Shown: in pieces, positions 1-5,465 of the stretch
How the letters are laid out: each line of letters opens with the position of its first letter
Position numbering within the stretch: position 1 is the stretch's first letter
Origin: Clostridiales bacterium
Lineage (GTDB): Bacteria > Bacillota > Clostridia > Oscillospirales > QAMX01
Assembly (NCBI GenBank): GCA_012841675.1
Contig: DUUG01000313.1
Span: forward strand, 1 to 5,836
DNA length: 5,836 bases
Reading direction: 5' to 3'
Notes under the pieces: generated by a model
Seen by the model: the letters and a program-made list of their open reading frames with translations, nothing else
The model's database searches: none
What the model was told of the DNA's origin: nothing
Made by a program: the position numbers and the translations under genes

Positions 1-14
1 CATGCAACGCCCTC
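1..14 (-). promoter_or_regulatory. Candidate ribosome binding site and ATG of a further minus-strand gene
   Basis: Minus-strand GAGGG (14-10) lies 6 bases before an ATG formed by positions 3-1. Spacing and sequence fit a real start, and the orientation agrees with the rest of the operon. Only the start codon is inside the window, so the gene itself cannot be tested and the match may be chance. Confidence 0.3.
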
Positions 15-49
15 AGATGCACGAAACGCACAAAAAATAAAGCAGGGGA

Positions 50-119
50 GGGAATGCTTGCGAACCGTCTTATAAAACCAAACGAAAACCGCCGTATTTC
101 TTGCGAAACAAGGATTCCC
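50..119. repeat. Imperfect inverted repeat, 11-base arms, next to a T run on the minus strand
   Basis: GGGAATGCTTG (50-60) and CAAGGATTCCC (109-119) are complementary at 10 of 11 positions, with a 48-base loop. The octamer CTTGCGAA also occurs twice in direct orientation (57-64 and 100-107). On the minus strand the stem is followed, after 8 bases, by TTTATTTTTTG. The long loop and the gap argue against an ordinary terminator. This level of match could occur by chance in 260 bases. Confidence 0.3.
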
Positions 120-128
120 GTTATGTAT

Positions 129-197
129 CAGAAATTCCACCGCAAATTTCCCATACGGGTGTCCCTATAAACGTATCAAAGCGCGGCGGGATTTCTG
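129..197. repeat. Imperfect inverted repeat, 15-base arms, with a nested stem
   Basis: Arms are CAGAAATTCCACCGC (129-143) and GCGGCGGGATTTCTG (183-197). They match at 13 of 15 positions; in RNA from either strand one of the two differences becomes a G-U pair. The 39-base loop contains a second perfect pair, ATACG (153-157) with CGTAT (172-176), and GGG-TGT-CCC (157-165) inside it. No T run follows the stem on the minus strand, so it is not a standard terminator. It may be a structured RNA element, a remnant of a small mobile repeat, or chance. Confidence 0.5.
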
Positions 198-260
198 TTT
201 CAACCTTCGCATAGCTTCTAGCAATTTATCTATCAAAAGGTATGGACTGGCAAGCAGGAC

Positions 261-824
261 TTACGCTTCTGATATAGATCTTTGGGCAACATAGGCCCTT
301 TGCTTTATAACCTCATCCAAGAAAGCGGCTGTCTCCCGGGCCACGGTCATGGCCGTTTCGTATGTGAGGGATTCCTTGCGGGTTTCGCCCTCTAACAGGG
401 GAAGCGATACATACGGGCGATAATCGGCCGCTAAACACAGCCGTATTTCCATACGAGAGCAGGTATTCTGCTGTGTTTTGACCAGCGCACGGCCTGTCAG
501 ATTGCTGTCCTGCTCAAAGCCCGTGCCGCCGGATTGTTTCAGCCGGTTGTCTTCCCAGAGGGAATACCCAAGAAGCGCTTCAAACTTGGAAGGCCGAACG
601 GGATGTGCTTTGCCTTGCTCCAGTAGAATCCACTTCTTATTCGCCGTATCTGCCAACAACGCAAACCGGTTGTGGGTGTCGAATACCTTCCGATCAAAGG
701 AGAAACCTGCCTTTTCCAACCGCTCAATGGTCGTATCAAAGCTGCCGCGCCGAATACGGTTCTGGCGCAGCAGCATGATAACGGAAAATAAAACAACTGC
801 CAATACATACGCGAGGATGTCCAT
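261..824 (-). CDS. Membrane-anchored protein of unknown function with a cytoplasmic domain
   Basis: A 187-residue protein. Residues 3-19 (ILAYVLAVVLFSVIMLL) form one hydrophobic helix with no signal-peptidase site, followed by basic residues RQNRIRR (20-26). By the positive-inside rule the remaining 160 residues should face the cytoplasm. The soluble part has a beta-rich look: FALLADTANKKWILLE (54-69), then FEALLGYSLWEDN (81-93), a short glycine-containing loop SGGTG, CSRMEIRLCLA (122-132), RPYVSLPLLEG, and a C-terminal helix from SLTYETAMTVARETAAFLDEV (152-172). This order (anchor, strand pair, 'sdLl.yEl.ED'-like block, 'C..l.iri' strand, closing helix) resembles uncharacterised one-helix proteins common in Bacillota, some of which have a SHOCT domain; I give no family name. 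Translation is well supported by GAGGAGG and by the 27-base distance from valS. It ends in TAA at 261. A role tied to valS is not implied; no catalytic motif is seen. Confidence 0.8.
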   Translation of the reverse strand: MDILAYVLAVVLFSVIMLLRQNRIRRGSFDTTIERLEKAGFSFDRKVFDTHNRFALLADTANKKWILLEQGKAHPVRPSKFEALLGYSLWEDNRLKQSGGTGFEQDSNLTGRALVKTQQNTCSRMEIRLCLAADYRPYVSLPLLEGETRKESLTYETAMTVARETAAFLDEVIKQRAYVAQRSISEA

Positions 825-832
825 GTCACTTT

Positions 833-839
833 CCTCCTC
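833..839 (-). promoter_or_regulatory. Strong Shine-Dalgarno GAGGAGG of the membrane protein gene
   Basis: GAGGAGG lies 8 bases before the ATG at 824, in the 27-base gap after the valS TAA stop. It is the strongest ribosome binding site in the window and supports translation of this small unknown gene from 824. Confidence 0.85.
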
Positions 840-851
840 AAATGGGGGAGA

Positions 852-3476
852 TTACAGGGCAGATAGCGCGTCTTTCAGTCCGGCGACGGTTTCCGTCAAT
901 GAGGCGGCACGGCTTCTTTCATTTGCCACGACCTTTTCAGGAGCTTTGTTAATAAATCCAGGATTGGCGAGCTTTTGATTCAGCTTGGCAAGTTCCGCTT
1001 CGGCCTTGGCAAGCTCACGGGTAATACGTTCTTTTTCCTTTGCTTGGTCGACTAGCTCGGAAGCGGCAATAAAGATACGGTCGGCACCGGTGACGATTTG
1101 CACCAGTCCGGTTACATCTTCCGGCGGTTCGGAGGCAAACACAAGGCTAGATGCGGATGCAAGCCGCTCGATAAACAGGCGCCCGTTTTCATAGGGGGCC
1201 TTGCTGTCGGTTACGATCAGAAGCTGCGCCTTTTTGGAAGGCGGAACGTTCATCTCGGCCCGGCGGTTCCGAATGGCGCGAATGGCGGCGGTCAGTCGGT
1301 CCATTTGCTCTGCTTCGTCATCAAAACAGAGCGCTTCGTTGCAGACAGGCCAGCTAGAAGTGATCAGATTGCCCGACACAGCAGGTAGCGACTGCCAGAT
1401 TTCCTCGGTTACAAACGGGATAAACGGATGGAGCAGCTTTAAAATGTCTGCCAAAACTGCGTGCAGAACGCCCTTGGCAGCGGAAGCGGCCGCCGGGTCA
1501 TCGCCTAATATGCGGGATTTGGTCATTTCAATGTACCAATCGCAGAAAATATCCCACACAAAATCATAAAGCTTTGCCGCGGCAACACCCAATTCGAATT
1601 TTTCCAGATTCTCCGTAACCTCTGCTGTGAGACGGTTTAGGCGGGTCAAGACCCACTTGTCTTCCAGTTCAAGGTGCTCAGGGAAAACGGGCGTTTCGTC
1701 GCCGATGCGCATTAAGACATACCGGGCCGCATTCCAGAGCTTGTTAATAAAGTTCCGGTTGGATTCCACGCGCTCCATGACAAACCGGGTGTCGTTGCCG
1801 GGGCTGACGCCGGTTACCAGGCTAAACCGCAGAGCGTCGGCGCCGTACTGGTTGATAACTTCCAACGGGTCTACGCCGTTGCCCAGAGATTTAGACATTT
1901 TTAGCCCTTGGGCGTCGCGGACAATGCCATGCAGGAAGACTTTTTCGAAGGGAATTTCGCCCATCTGCTCTAGCCCGGAGAAGATCATGCGGGCAACCCA
2001 GAAGAAGATAATGTCATACGCGGTGACCAAAACGTTTGTTGGGTAGAAGTATTCCAGTTCAGGCGTTTTGTCGGGCCAGCCTAGGGTGGAAAACGGCCAG
2101 AGTGCCGAGGAAAACCACGTATCCAGCACGTCGGGATCCTGCGCAACCTTGTGCGAGCCGCATTCGGGGCAAACGGTGACGTCTTCCTTGGAAACAACGG
2201 TTTTGCCGCAGTCGGCGCAGTGATAGGCGGGAATTTGGTGACCCCACCAAAGCTGACGGGAGATGCACCAGTCGTGGACATTTTCCATCCAGTTCAAATA
2301 AATTTTGGAGAAACGGTCGGGAACAAACGAGATTTCTCCGTTTTTGACAACCTCAATAGCTTTTTCTGCCAGCGGCTTCATTTTGACAAACCACTGCTTC
2401 GAGGTAACCGGCTCAACAGTCGTTCCGCAGCGGTAGCACGACCCCACGTTGTGGTTATGGGCTTCCGTTTTCAAAATGTAGCCGCCGGCCTCCAAATCCG
2501 CCACGATTTTCTTCCGCGCATCGTACCGGTCTAAGCCTTGGTACACGCCGCCGTTTTCGTTGACGCGCGCCTTATCGTCAAGCACAAGAATTTCAGGCAG
2601 GTTATGCCGTTTGCCCACTTCAAAGTCGTTGGGGTCGTGGGAAGGGGTAATTTTGACGCAGCCGGTGCCAAATTCTTTGTCCACATACTCGTCGGCAATG
2701 ACCGGAATTTCCCGGTCCACCAATGGCAAAATCAGCGTCTTGCCCACCAGATGGGCATACCGCTCGTCCTCGGGATGCACCGCCACCGCCGTATCGCCCA
2801 GCATGGTTTCCGGCCGGGTCGTGGCGATGACAACATATTCGTCTGAGTCTTTCACCGGATAGCGGATGTGCCAGAAGTGGCCGCCCTTTTCTTCGTATTC
2901 TACCTCAGCGTCGGACAGGGCCGTTGTGCAATCGGGGCACCAGTTGATAATCCGGTTGCCCTGATAAATAAGCCCCTTTTCATAGAGATTGACAAAAACT
3001 TCTTTTACGGCCCTTGAGCAGCCCTCGTCCATGGTGAAACGCTCGCGGCGCCAATCGCAAGAGGCGCCTAGTTTATGCATCTGATTCAGAATGGTGCTGC
3101 CGTACTTGTTTTTCCATGCCCATACGCGCTCTAAAAATTTCTCTCTGCCCAGATCGTGACGGGAAAGGCCTTCCTTATTGCGAAGCTCTTCCTCGACTTT
3201 AATCTGTGTGGCAATACCCGCATGGTCGGTGCCGGGCATCCAAAGGGCGGAATACCCCTGCATGCGCTTCCAGCGGATTAGGATGTCCTGCAGAGTTTCA
3301 TCCATGGCATGGCCCATGTGAAGCTGGCCGGTGACGTTGGGAGGCGGGATCACAATGCAAAAAGGCTCTTTCTCCGGATCCACCTCGGCGTTGAAGCTTC
3401 CGTCATCCAGCCATTTCTGATATATTTTATCCTCTACCTCTTGAGGATTATACATTTTTTCCAGTTCTTTTGCCAT
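852..3476 (-). CDS. valS: Valyl-tRNA synthetase
   Basis: An 874-residue class I aminoacyl-tRNA synthetase that attaches valine to tRNA-Val in the cytoplasm. Length is typical of bacterial ValRS. In order: HIGH signature as HMGH (53-56) within PPPNVTGQLHMGH; a first cysteine pair WCPDC (180, 183); the CP1 editing domain (about 190-345) with the threonine-rich TTRPETMLGDTA (219-230) and VKITPSHDPNDF; a second pair CYRC (347, 350); a further zinc-ribbon-like set at C420, C423, C436 and C439; the ValRS block DPDVLDTWFSSALWPFSTLG (447-466); the KMSKS loop (526-530); an anticodon-binding helical domain (about 605-755); and a C-terminal coiled-coil arm (about 808-874) with LANPGFINKAP. All key motifs are intact. 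The start at 3476 has AAAGGA upstream; an alternative at codon 8 has no better site. The gene follows the helicase loader by 32 bases and is followed 27 bases later by the membrane protein gene. In many Bacillota valS has a T-box leader and is followed by folC; neither is seen here. Confidence 0.98.
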   Translation of the reverse strand: MAKELEKMYNPQEVEDKIYQKWLDDGSFNAEVDPEKEPFCIVIPPPNVTGQLHMGHAMDETLQDILIRWKRMQGYSALWMPGTDHAGIATQIKVEEELRNKEGLSRHDLGREKFLERVWAWKNKYGSTILNQMHKLGASCDWRRERFTMDEGCSRAVKEVFVNLYEKGLIYQGNRIINWCPDCTTALSDAEVEYEEKGGHFWHIRYPVKDSDEYVVIATTRPETMLGDTAVAVHPEDERYAHLVGKTLILPLVDREIPVIADEYVDKEFGTGCVKITPSHDPNDFEVGKRHNLPEILVLDDKARVNENGGVYQGLDRYDARKKIVADLEAGGYILKTEAHNHNVGSCYRCGTTVEPVTSKQWFVKMKPLAEKAIEVVKNGEISFVPDRFSKIYLNWMENVHDWCISRQLWWGHQIPAYHCADCGKTVVSKEDVTVCPECGSHKVAQDPDVLDTWFSSALWPFSTLGWPDKTPELEYFYPTNVLVTAYDIIFFWVARMIFSGLEQMGEIPFEKVFLHGIVRDAQGLKMSKSLGNGVDPLEVINQYGADALRFSLVTGVSPGNDTRFVMERVESNRNFINKLWNAARYVLMRIGDETPVFPEHLELEDKWVLTRLNRLTAEVTENLEKFELGVAAAKLYDFVWDIFCDWYIEMTKSRILGDDPAAASAAKGVLHAVLADILKLLHPFIPFVTEEIWQSLPAVSGNLITSSWPVCNEALCFDDEAEQMDRLTAAIRAIRNRRAEMNVPPSKKAQLLIVTDSKAPYENGRLFIERLASASSLVFASEPPEDVTGLVQIVTGADRIFIAASELVDQAKEKERITRELAKAEAELAKLNQKLANPGFINKAPEKVVANERSRAASLTETVAGLKDALSAL

Positions 3477-3480
3477 ATTA

Positions 3481-3497
3481 TTTCATCCTTTATGAAA
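3481..3497 (-). promoter_or_regulatory. Hairpin carrying the valS Shine-Dalgarno in its loop
   Basis: Minus-strand bases read TTTCAT-AAAGG-ATGAAA: a perfect 6-bp inverted repeat with a 5-base loop that contains most of the AAAGGA ribosome binding site, followed by TAAT and the valS ATG at 3476. The stem is mostly A-T and would be weak in RNA. The same bases hold a minimal ORF ATG-AAA-TAA that stops just before the real start. The ribosome binding site is well supported; a regulatory role for the hairpin is inference. Confidence 0.5.
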
Positions 3498-3508
3498 AAT
3501 TTGCCAAA

Positions 3509-4501
3509 TCAAAGTTGCAGCCGCTTGCGGGCAATTTTGCGCACGGGCGGGCCGAACAAATACAGGCTTTTATATTCCGATTCCAATCTGGAAGCAATCT
3601 GCTCGTTATAACGGGAGACAATCTCGTCGTGGGAGAGATTGGTGTTGATAATCACAGACTTCCGCTCGTTAAGCCGGGTGTTTACAAGGTCAAACAGGGC
3701 GGCTGTGACGTAGTTTGTGGTCATTTCCGTTCCTAAATCGTCAATTATAAGCAAATCGCACTTGTAATACCGGGTCAGGCGTTCGGCGGCGCTTTCGTCT
3801 CTGTCAAACCGGGCGCCCTCCATGGTGGCGGCCAGAGAAAAGGCCGTTTCATATACAACCGAGAAGTTTTTCTTTACCACCTCTCGCGCAATGCAGGCGG
3901 AAAGGAAGGTTTTGCCAAGCCCGCAGGCACCGGTTAGCAGGAGATTGTCGCCCTGTCCGGGAAAATCCCTTGCAAAGCGAACGCAGAAATCGTACACATA
4001 GCGCATATTATCCTGCTGGGAAACCTGATAGGTGGGATCGGTTTCCGTAGAATACAGGGACAAGTCAAAATCCGAGAACCGCCCCGGTGCTATGCGGAAC
4101 AGAGAAGAAAGCTCTTTGGTTTGCTCCTTGCGATAGATGGCCAAAAAGCATTCGCAAGGCCTAGAGCCGATATAGCCCGAATCGCCGCATTGGGGACATA
4201 GGTCTTTTTGGGTGAGATAATCTTCGGGATAGCCGGCGGCTTTTAAAAGCTCGGCCTTTCGTTTCCGCAAAGCATTTGCTTTATCTTTTATATCTCTGAT
4301 TTTAGAAGTCGGGTCCCCGCCGGCCACCACCGCGCCGGCAATGGACAAGCCCAGAAGATTCAGCTCGGATTCAATTTTGCCCAGTTCAGGAATACGGGCA
4401 ATTACCTCGGCACGCCGGTTTTGAAACATACGGTCGTGCTCTTGCTTGTTCTGTGCATGTACTTCCATGGTGCGGCGAAGCACCTTTACATCGAATGTCA
4501 T
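3509..4501 (-). CDS. dnaI: DnaC/DnaI-type AAA+ helicase loader
   Basis: A 330-residue protein in two parts. The N-terminal half (about 1-100) is charged and helical, with a KIRDIKDKANALRKRKAEL stretch likely to form a coiled coil, followed by a cysteine cluster CPQC (102-105) and CEC (116-118) that looks like a zinc site. The C-terminal half is an AAA+ ATPase: Walker A GACGLGKT (191-198), Walker B LLIIDDLG (250-257), sensor I in INTN (285-288), and a probable arginine finger in SRL (R305). This is the DnaC/DnaI/IstB-like group. Loaders of this type bind the replicative helicase hexamer, hold it open around single-stranded DNA and release it on ATP hydrolysis. The place right after a DnaD/DnaB-family gene favours the chromosomal loader (B. 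subtilis DnaI) over an IstB transposition helper: no istA-like transposase is present. B. subtilis DnaI is about 311 residues, so the length is normal. The stop TGA lies 32 bases before valS. All catalytic motifs are intact. Confidence 0.92.
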   Translation of the reverse strand: MTFDVKVLRRTMEVHAQNKQEHDRMFQNRRAEVIARIPELGKIESELNLLGLSIAGAVVAGGDPTSKIRDIKDKANALRKRKAELLKAAGYPEDYLTQKDLCPQCGDSGYIGSRPCECFLAIYRKEQTKELSSLFRIAPGRFSDFDLSLYSTETDPTYQVSQQDNMRYVYDFCVRFARDFPGQGDNLLLTGACGLGKTFLSACIAREVVKKNFSVVYETAFSLAATMEGARFDRDESAAERLTRYYKCDLLIIDDLGTEMTTNYVTAALFDLVNTRLNERKSVIINTNLSHDEIVSRYNEQIASRLESEYKSLYLFGPPVRKIARKRLQL

Positions 4502-4511
4502 AAGGCAATCG

Positions 4512-4519
4512 CCCCCTTT
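4512..4519 (-). promoter_or_regulatory. Shine-Dalgarno AAAGGGGG of the helicase loader gene
   Basis: The purine-rich run AAAGGGGG follows directly after the TAG stop of the DnaD/DnaB-like gene and lies 10 bases before the ATG at 4501. The spacing is at the long end of the usual range, but no better start is seen nearby; the next in-frame ATG (codon 12) would leave the site far upstream. Confidence 0.6.
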
Positions 4520-5455
4520 CTATCCGTTTTGCTTTCGTATGTAGTCTTGCGCCTGGCGAATGCTTTCCAGCTCTTCCTGGCTAAGACGCCTTTCGCCCTT
4601 GGGCGTTTTGGAGCCAAAGCTCTGCCGGCGGTTTCGCTCCTCCTCGACACGGAGAATTTCCTCCGCCGATTGCAGATTGTCTTTTTTCCAGCCCTTTAAG
4701 ATGCGGCTCATGTAGGGGAAGTTAATTTCGCCCAAGCGCTTTTGGGAAATATCACGGGCAAGGGCTACTACCTTTTCGTCAAACCCAAGCTCCGCAAAGG
4801 TGCGCAAATGGCGTTTTTCGCTATTGGACAACGCGGGCAGCCCAAGTACTTTCTCCATTTTTTTCATAGTTTTGGCAAGCGTATGCTCAAGGCGGATAAA
4901 TGCATCGGCCCGCTCGGGGGTGTCAATGCCGTTTTCAAGCCAGCGGAGGGCTTCCCGTTTGATGGTCAACAGCGTTGGCCGGCGCTTTCCGTCTGTCTGG
5001 AAGTGGGCGCGCTGTGCTGTAAAGTTGATAAGCAGGAACATACACTCCGCCGAAAGCCCAAAATAGCTGTATATGGTCATCAAAAGGGTAAGGTCGCTGC
5101 CCGACAACGGCCGACCCAAAACCCGTTCCGCTTCCATAGCGATTTGGGAGAAGGAATCGTCCGTTTCCTTAAGTGAAACGGCTTCTTCCATGGTATAAGA
5201 AGGCTCGCCGATTTGAGGAGCCGGAGGCTTTTCTTCCTCCGGCGCGAAGCTTGCCAATCCGGCGGCAATTAGTGCCGATTCCGCAGCGGAAAACTCCTCT
5301 TCGGGAATGCCAAGCTGTTCGTTGGTAGGTGTATCGCCTAAAGCAAGGGATAAATACAGGCGCGCTGCCGCTCCGGGAAGGGTTAGCAGCCGCCGTACCG
5401 TCGCTTTAGGCAATAAAATATGCGTTTGTTCTGTTGGGTGAAGGCGAATGGCCAT
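4520..5455 (-). CDS. DnaD/DnaB-family replication initiation protein (helicase-loading scaffold)
   Basis: A 311-residue protein. Residues 18-70 look like a winged-helix domain (PGAAARLYLSLALGD, then a helix ending in ALIAAGLASF). An acidic, proline-containing linker follows (71-100). Then come two DnaD-type helical domains (DnaB_2/DDBH2): the first about 101-175, ending IKREALRWLENGI, and the second about 199-262, with the characteristic FPYMSRILKGW (246-256). The tail (270-311) is highly charged. Proteins of this family in Bacillota (DnaD and DnaB of Bacillus subtilis) bind and remodel DNA and recruit the helicase loader at the origin and at restarted forks. The domain order winged helix plus two DDBH2 copies matches B. 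subtilis DnaB better than DnaD, and the loader gene follows directly, as in the dnaB-dnaI pair. Databases usually call such clostridial proteins 'DnaD domain protein'. The start at 5455 is chosen from the AGGAG site; the longer form from 5497 would add 14 residues and overlap the upstream gene. A phage or plasmid replication origin of the gene is possible but nothing nearby suggests it. Confidence 0.9.
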   Translation of the reverse strand: MAIRLHPTEQTHILLPKATVRRLLTLPGAAARLYLSLALGDTPTNEQLGIPEEEFSAAESALIAAGLASFAPEEEKPPAPQIGEPSYTMEEAVSLKETDDSFSQIAMEAERVLGRPLSGSDLTLLMTIYSYFGLSAECMFLLINFTAQRAHFQTDGKRRPTLLTIKREALRWLENGIDTPERADAFIRLEHTLAKTMKKMEKVLGLPALSNSEKRHLRTFAELGFDEKVVALARDISQKRLGEINFPYMSRILKGWKKDNLQSAEEILRVEEERNRRQSFGSKTPKGERRLSQEELESIRQAQDYIRKQNG

Positions 5456-5460
5456 AATTT

Positions 5461-5465
5461 CTCCT
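5461..5465 (-). promoter_or_regulatory. Shine-Dalgarno AGGAG that fixes the start of the DnaD/DnaB-like gene
   Basis: On the minus strand the bases read TAGGAG, then AAATT, then ATG at 5455. The AGGAG core lies 5 bases before the ATG. The stop codon TAG of the upstream FAD gene (5466-5464) overlaps this ribosome binding site, an arrangement that favours translational coupling. It supports the start at 5455 over the in-frame upstream ATG at 5497, which would lie inside the FAD gene. Confidence 0.8.

Larger units (their letters stand above)
1..260. other. Non-coding region downstream of the operon
   Basis: No ORF of convincing length is seen on either strand. After the TAA at 261 there is no standard intrinsic terminator: no GC-rich hairpin is directly followed by a T run on the minus strand. 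The stretch holds two imperfect inverted repeats (129-197 and 50-119), an A/T-rich run (minus strand TTATTTTTTG, 40-31), and a candidate ribosome binding site with ATG at the left edge. It may be an untranslated leader of a next minus-strand gene, a 3' untranslated region, or both if transcription reads through. Confidence 0.6.

Noticed and set aside
31..119. Intrinsic terminator formed by the 50-60/109-119 repeat and the T run at 40-31
   Set aside because: The loop is 48 bases and eight unpaired bases separate the stem from the T run, unlike a working intrinsic terminator.
129..143. T-box-like antiterminator motif on the minus strand (GCGGTGGAA)
   Set aside because: It only partly resembles the conserved T-box core and lacks the ACCGCG half; no Stem I or terminator accompanies it.
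128..154. Minus-strand 8-codon ORF (MGNLRWNF) with AGGG 8 bases upstream, a possible leader peptide
   Set aside because: Too short to judge, no run of regulatory codons, and the downstream gene is unknown; kept only as part of the inverted-repeat observation.
168..213. Minus-strand 15-codon basic ORF (MRRLKQKSRRALIRL)
   Set aside because: No Shine-Dalgarno and very short; most likely chance.
150..236. Two TTGATA boxes on the minus strand (236-231 and 179-174) as -35 elements
   Set aside because: At 17-18 base spacing the -10 candidates are TATGCG and TATGGG, each matching only three of six consensus positions; not enough to call a promoter.
478..978. Plus-strand 166-codon frame over the membrane protein gene and the end of valS
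   Set aside because: It is antisense to two supported genes, has no clear ribosome binding site and its composition (rich in Ser and Arg) is typical of a shadow frame.
2151..2534. Plus-strand open frames across the valS region (for example 2151-2534, 2538-2846, 1201-1569, 1627-2046)
   Set aside because: They lie antisense to an intact valS with all its motifs, show no recognisable protein pattern, and are explained by the codon bias of the opposite strand.
3509..4501. IstB-like transposition helper instead of a chromosomal helicase loader
   Set aside because: No IstA-type transposase or terminal repeats are nearby, and the neighbouring DnaD/DnaB-family gene fits replication loading.
4742..5176. 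Plus-strand 144-codon frame antisense to the DnaD/DnaB-like gene
   Set aside because: No domain pattern and complete overlap with a well-supported gene.
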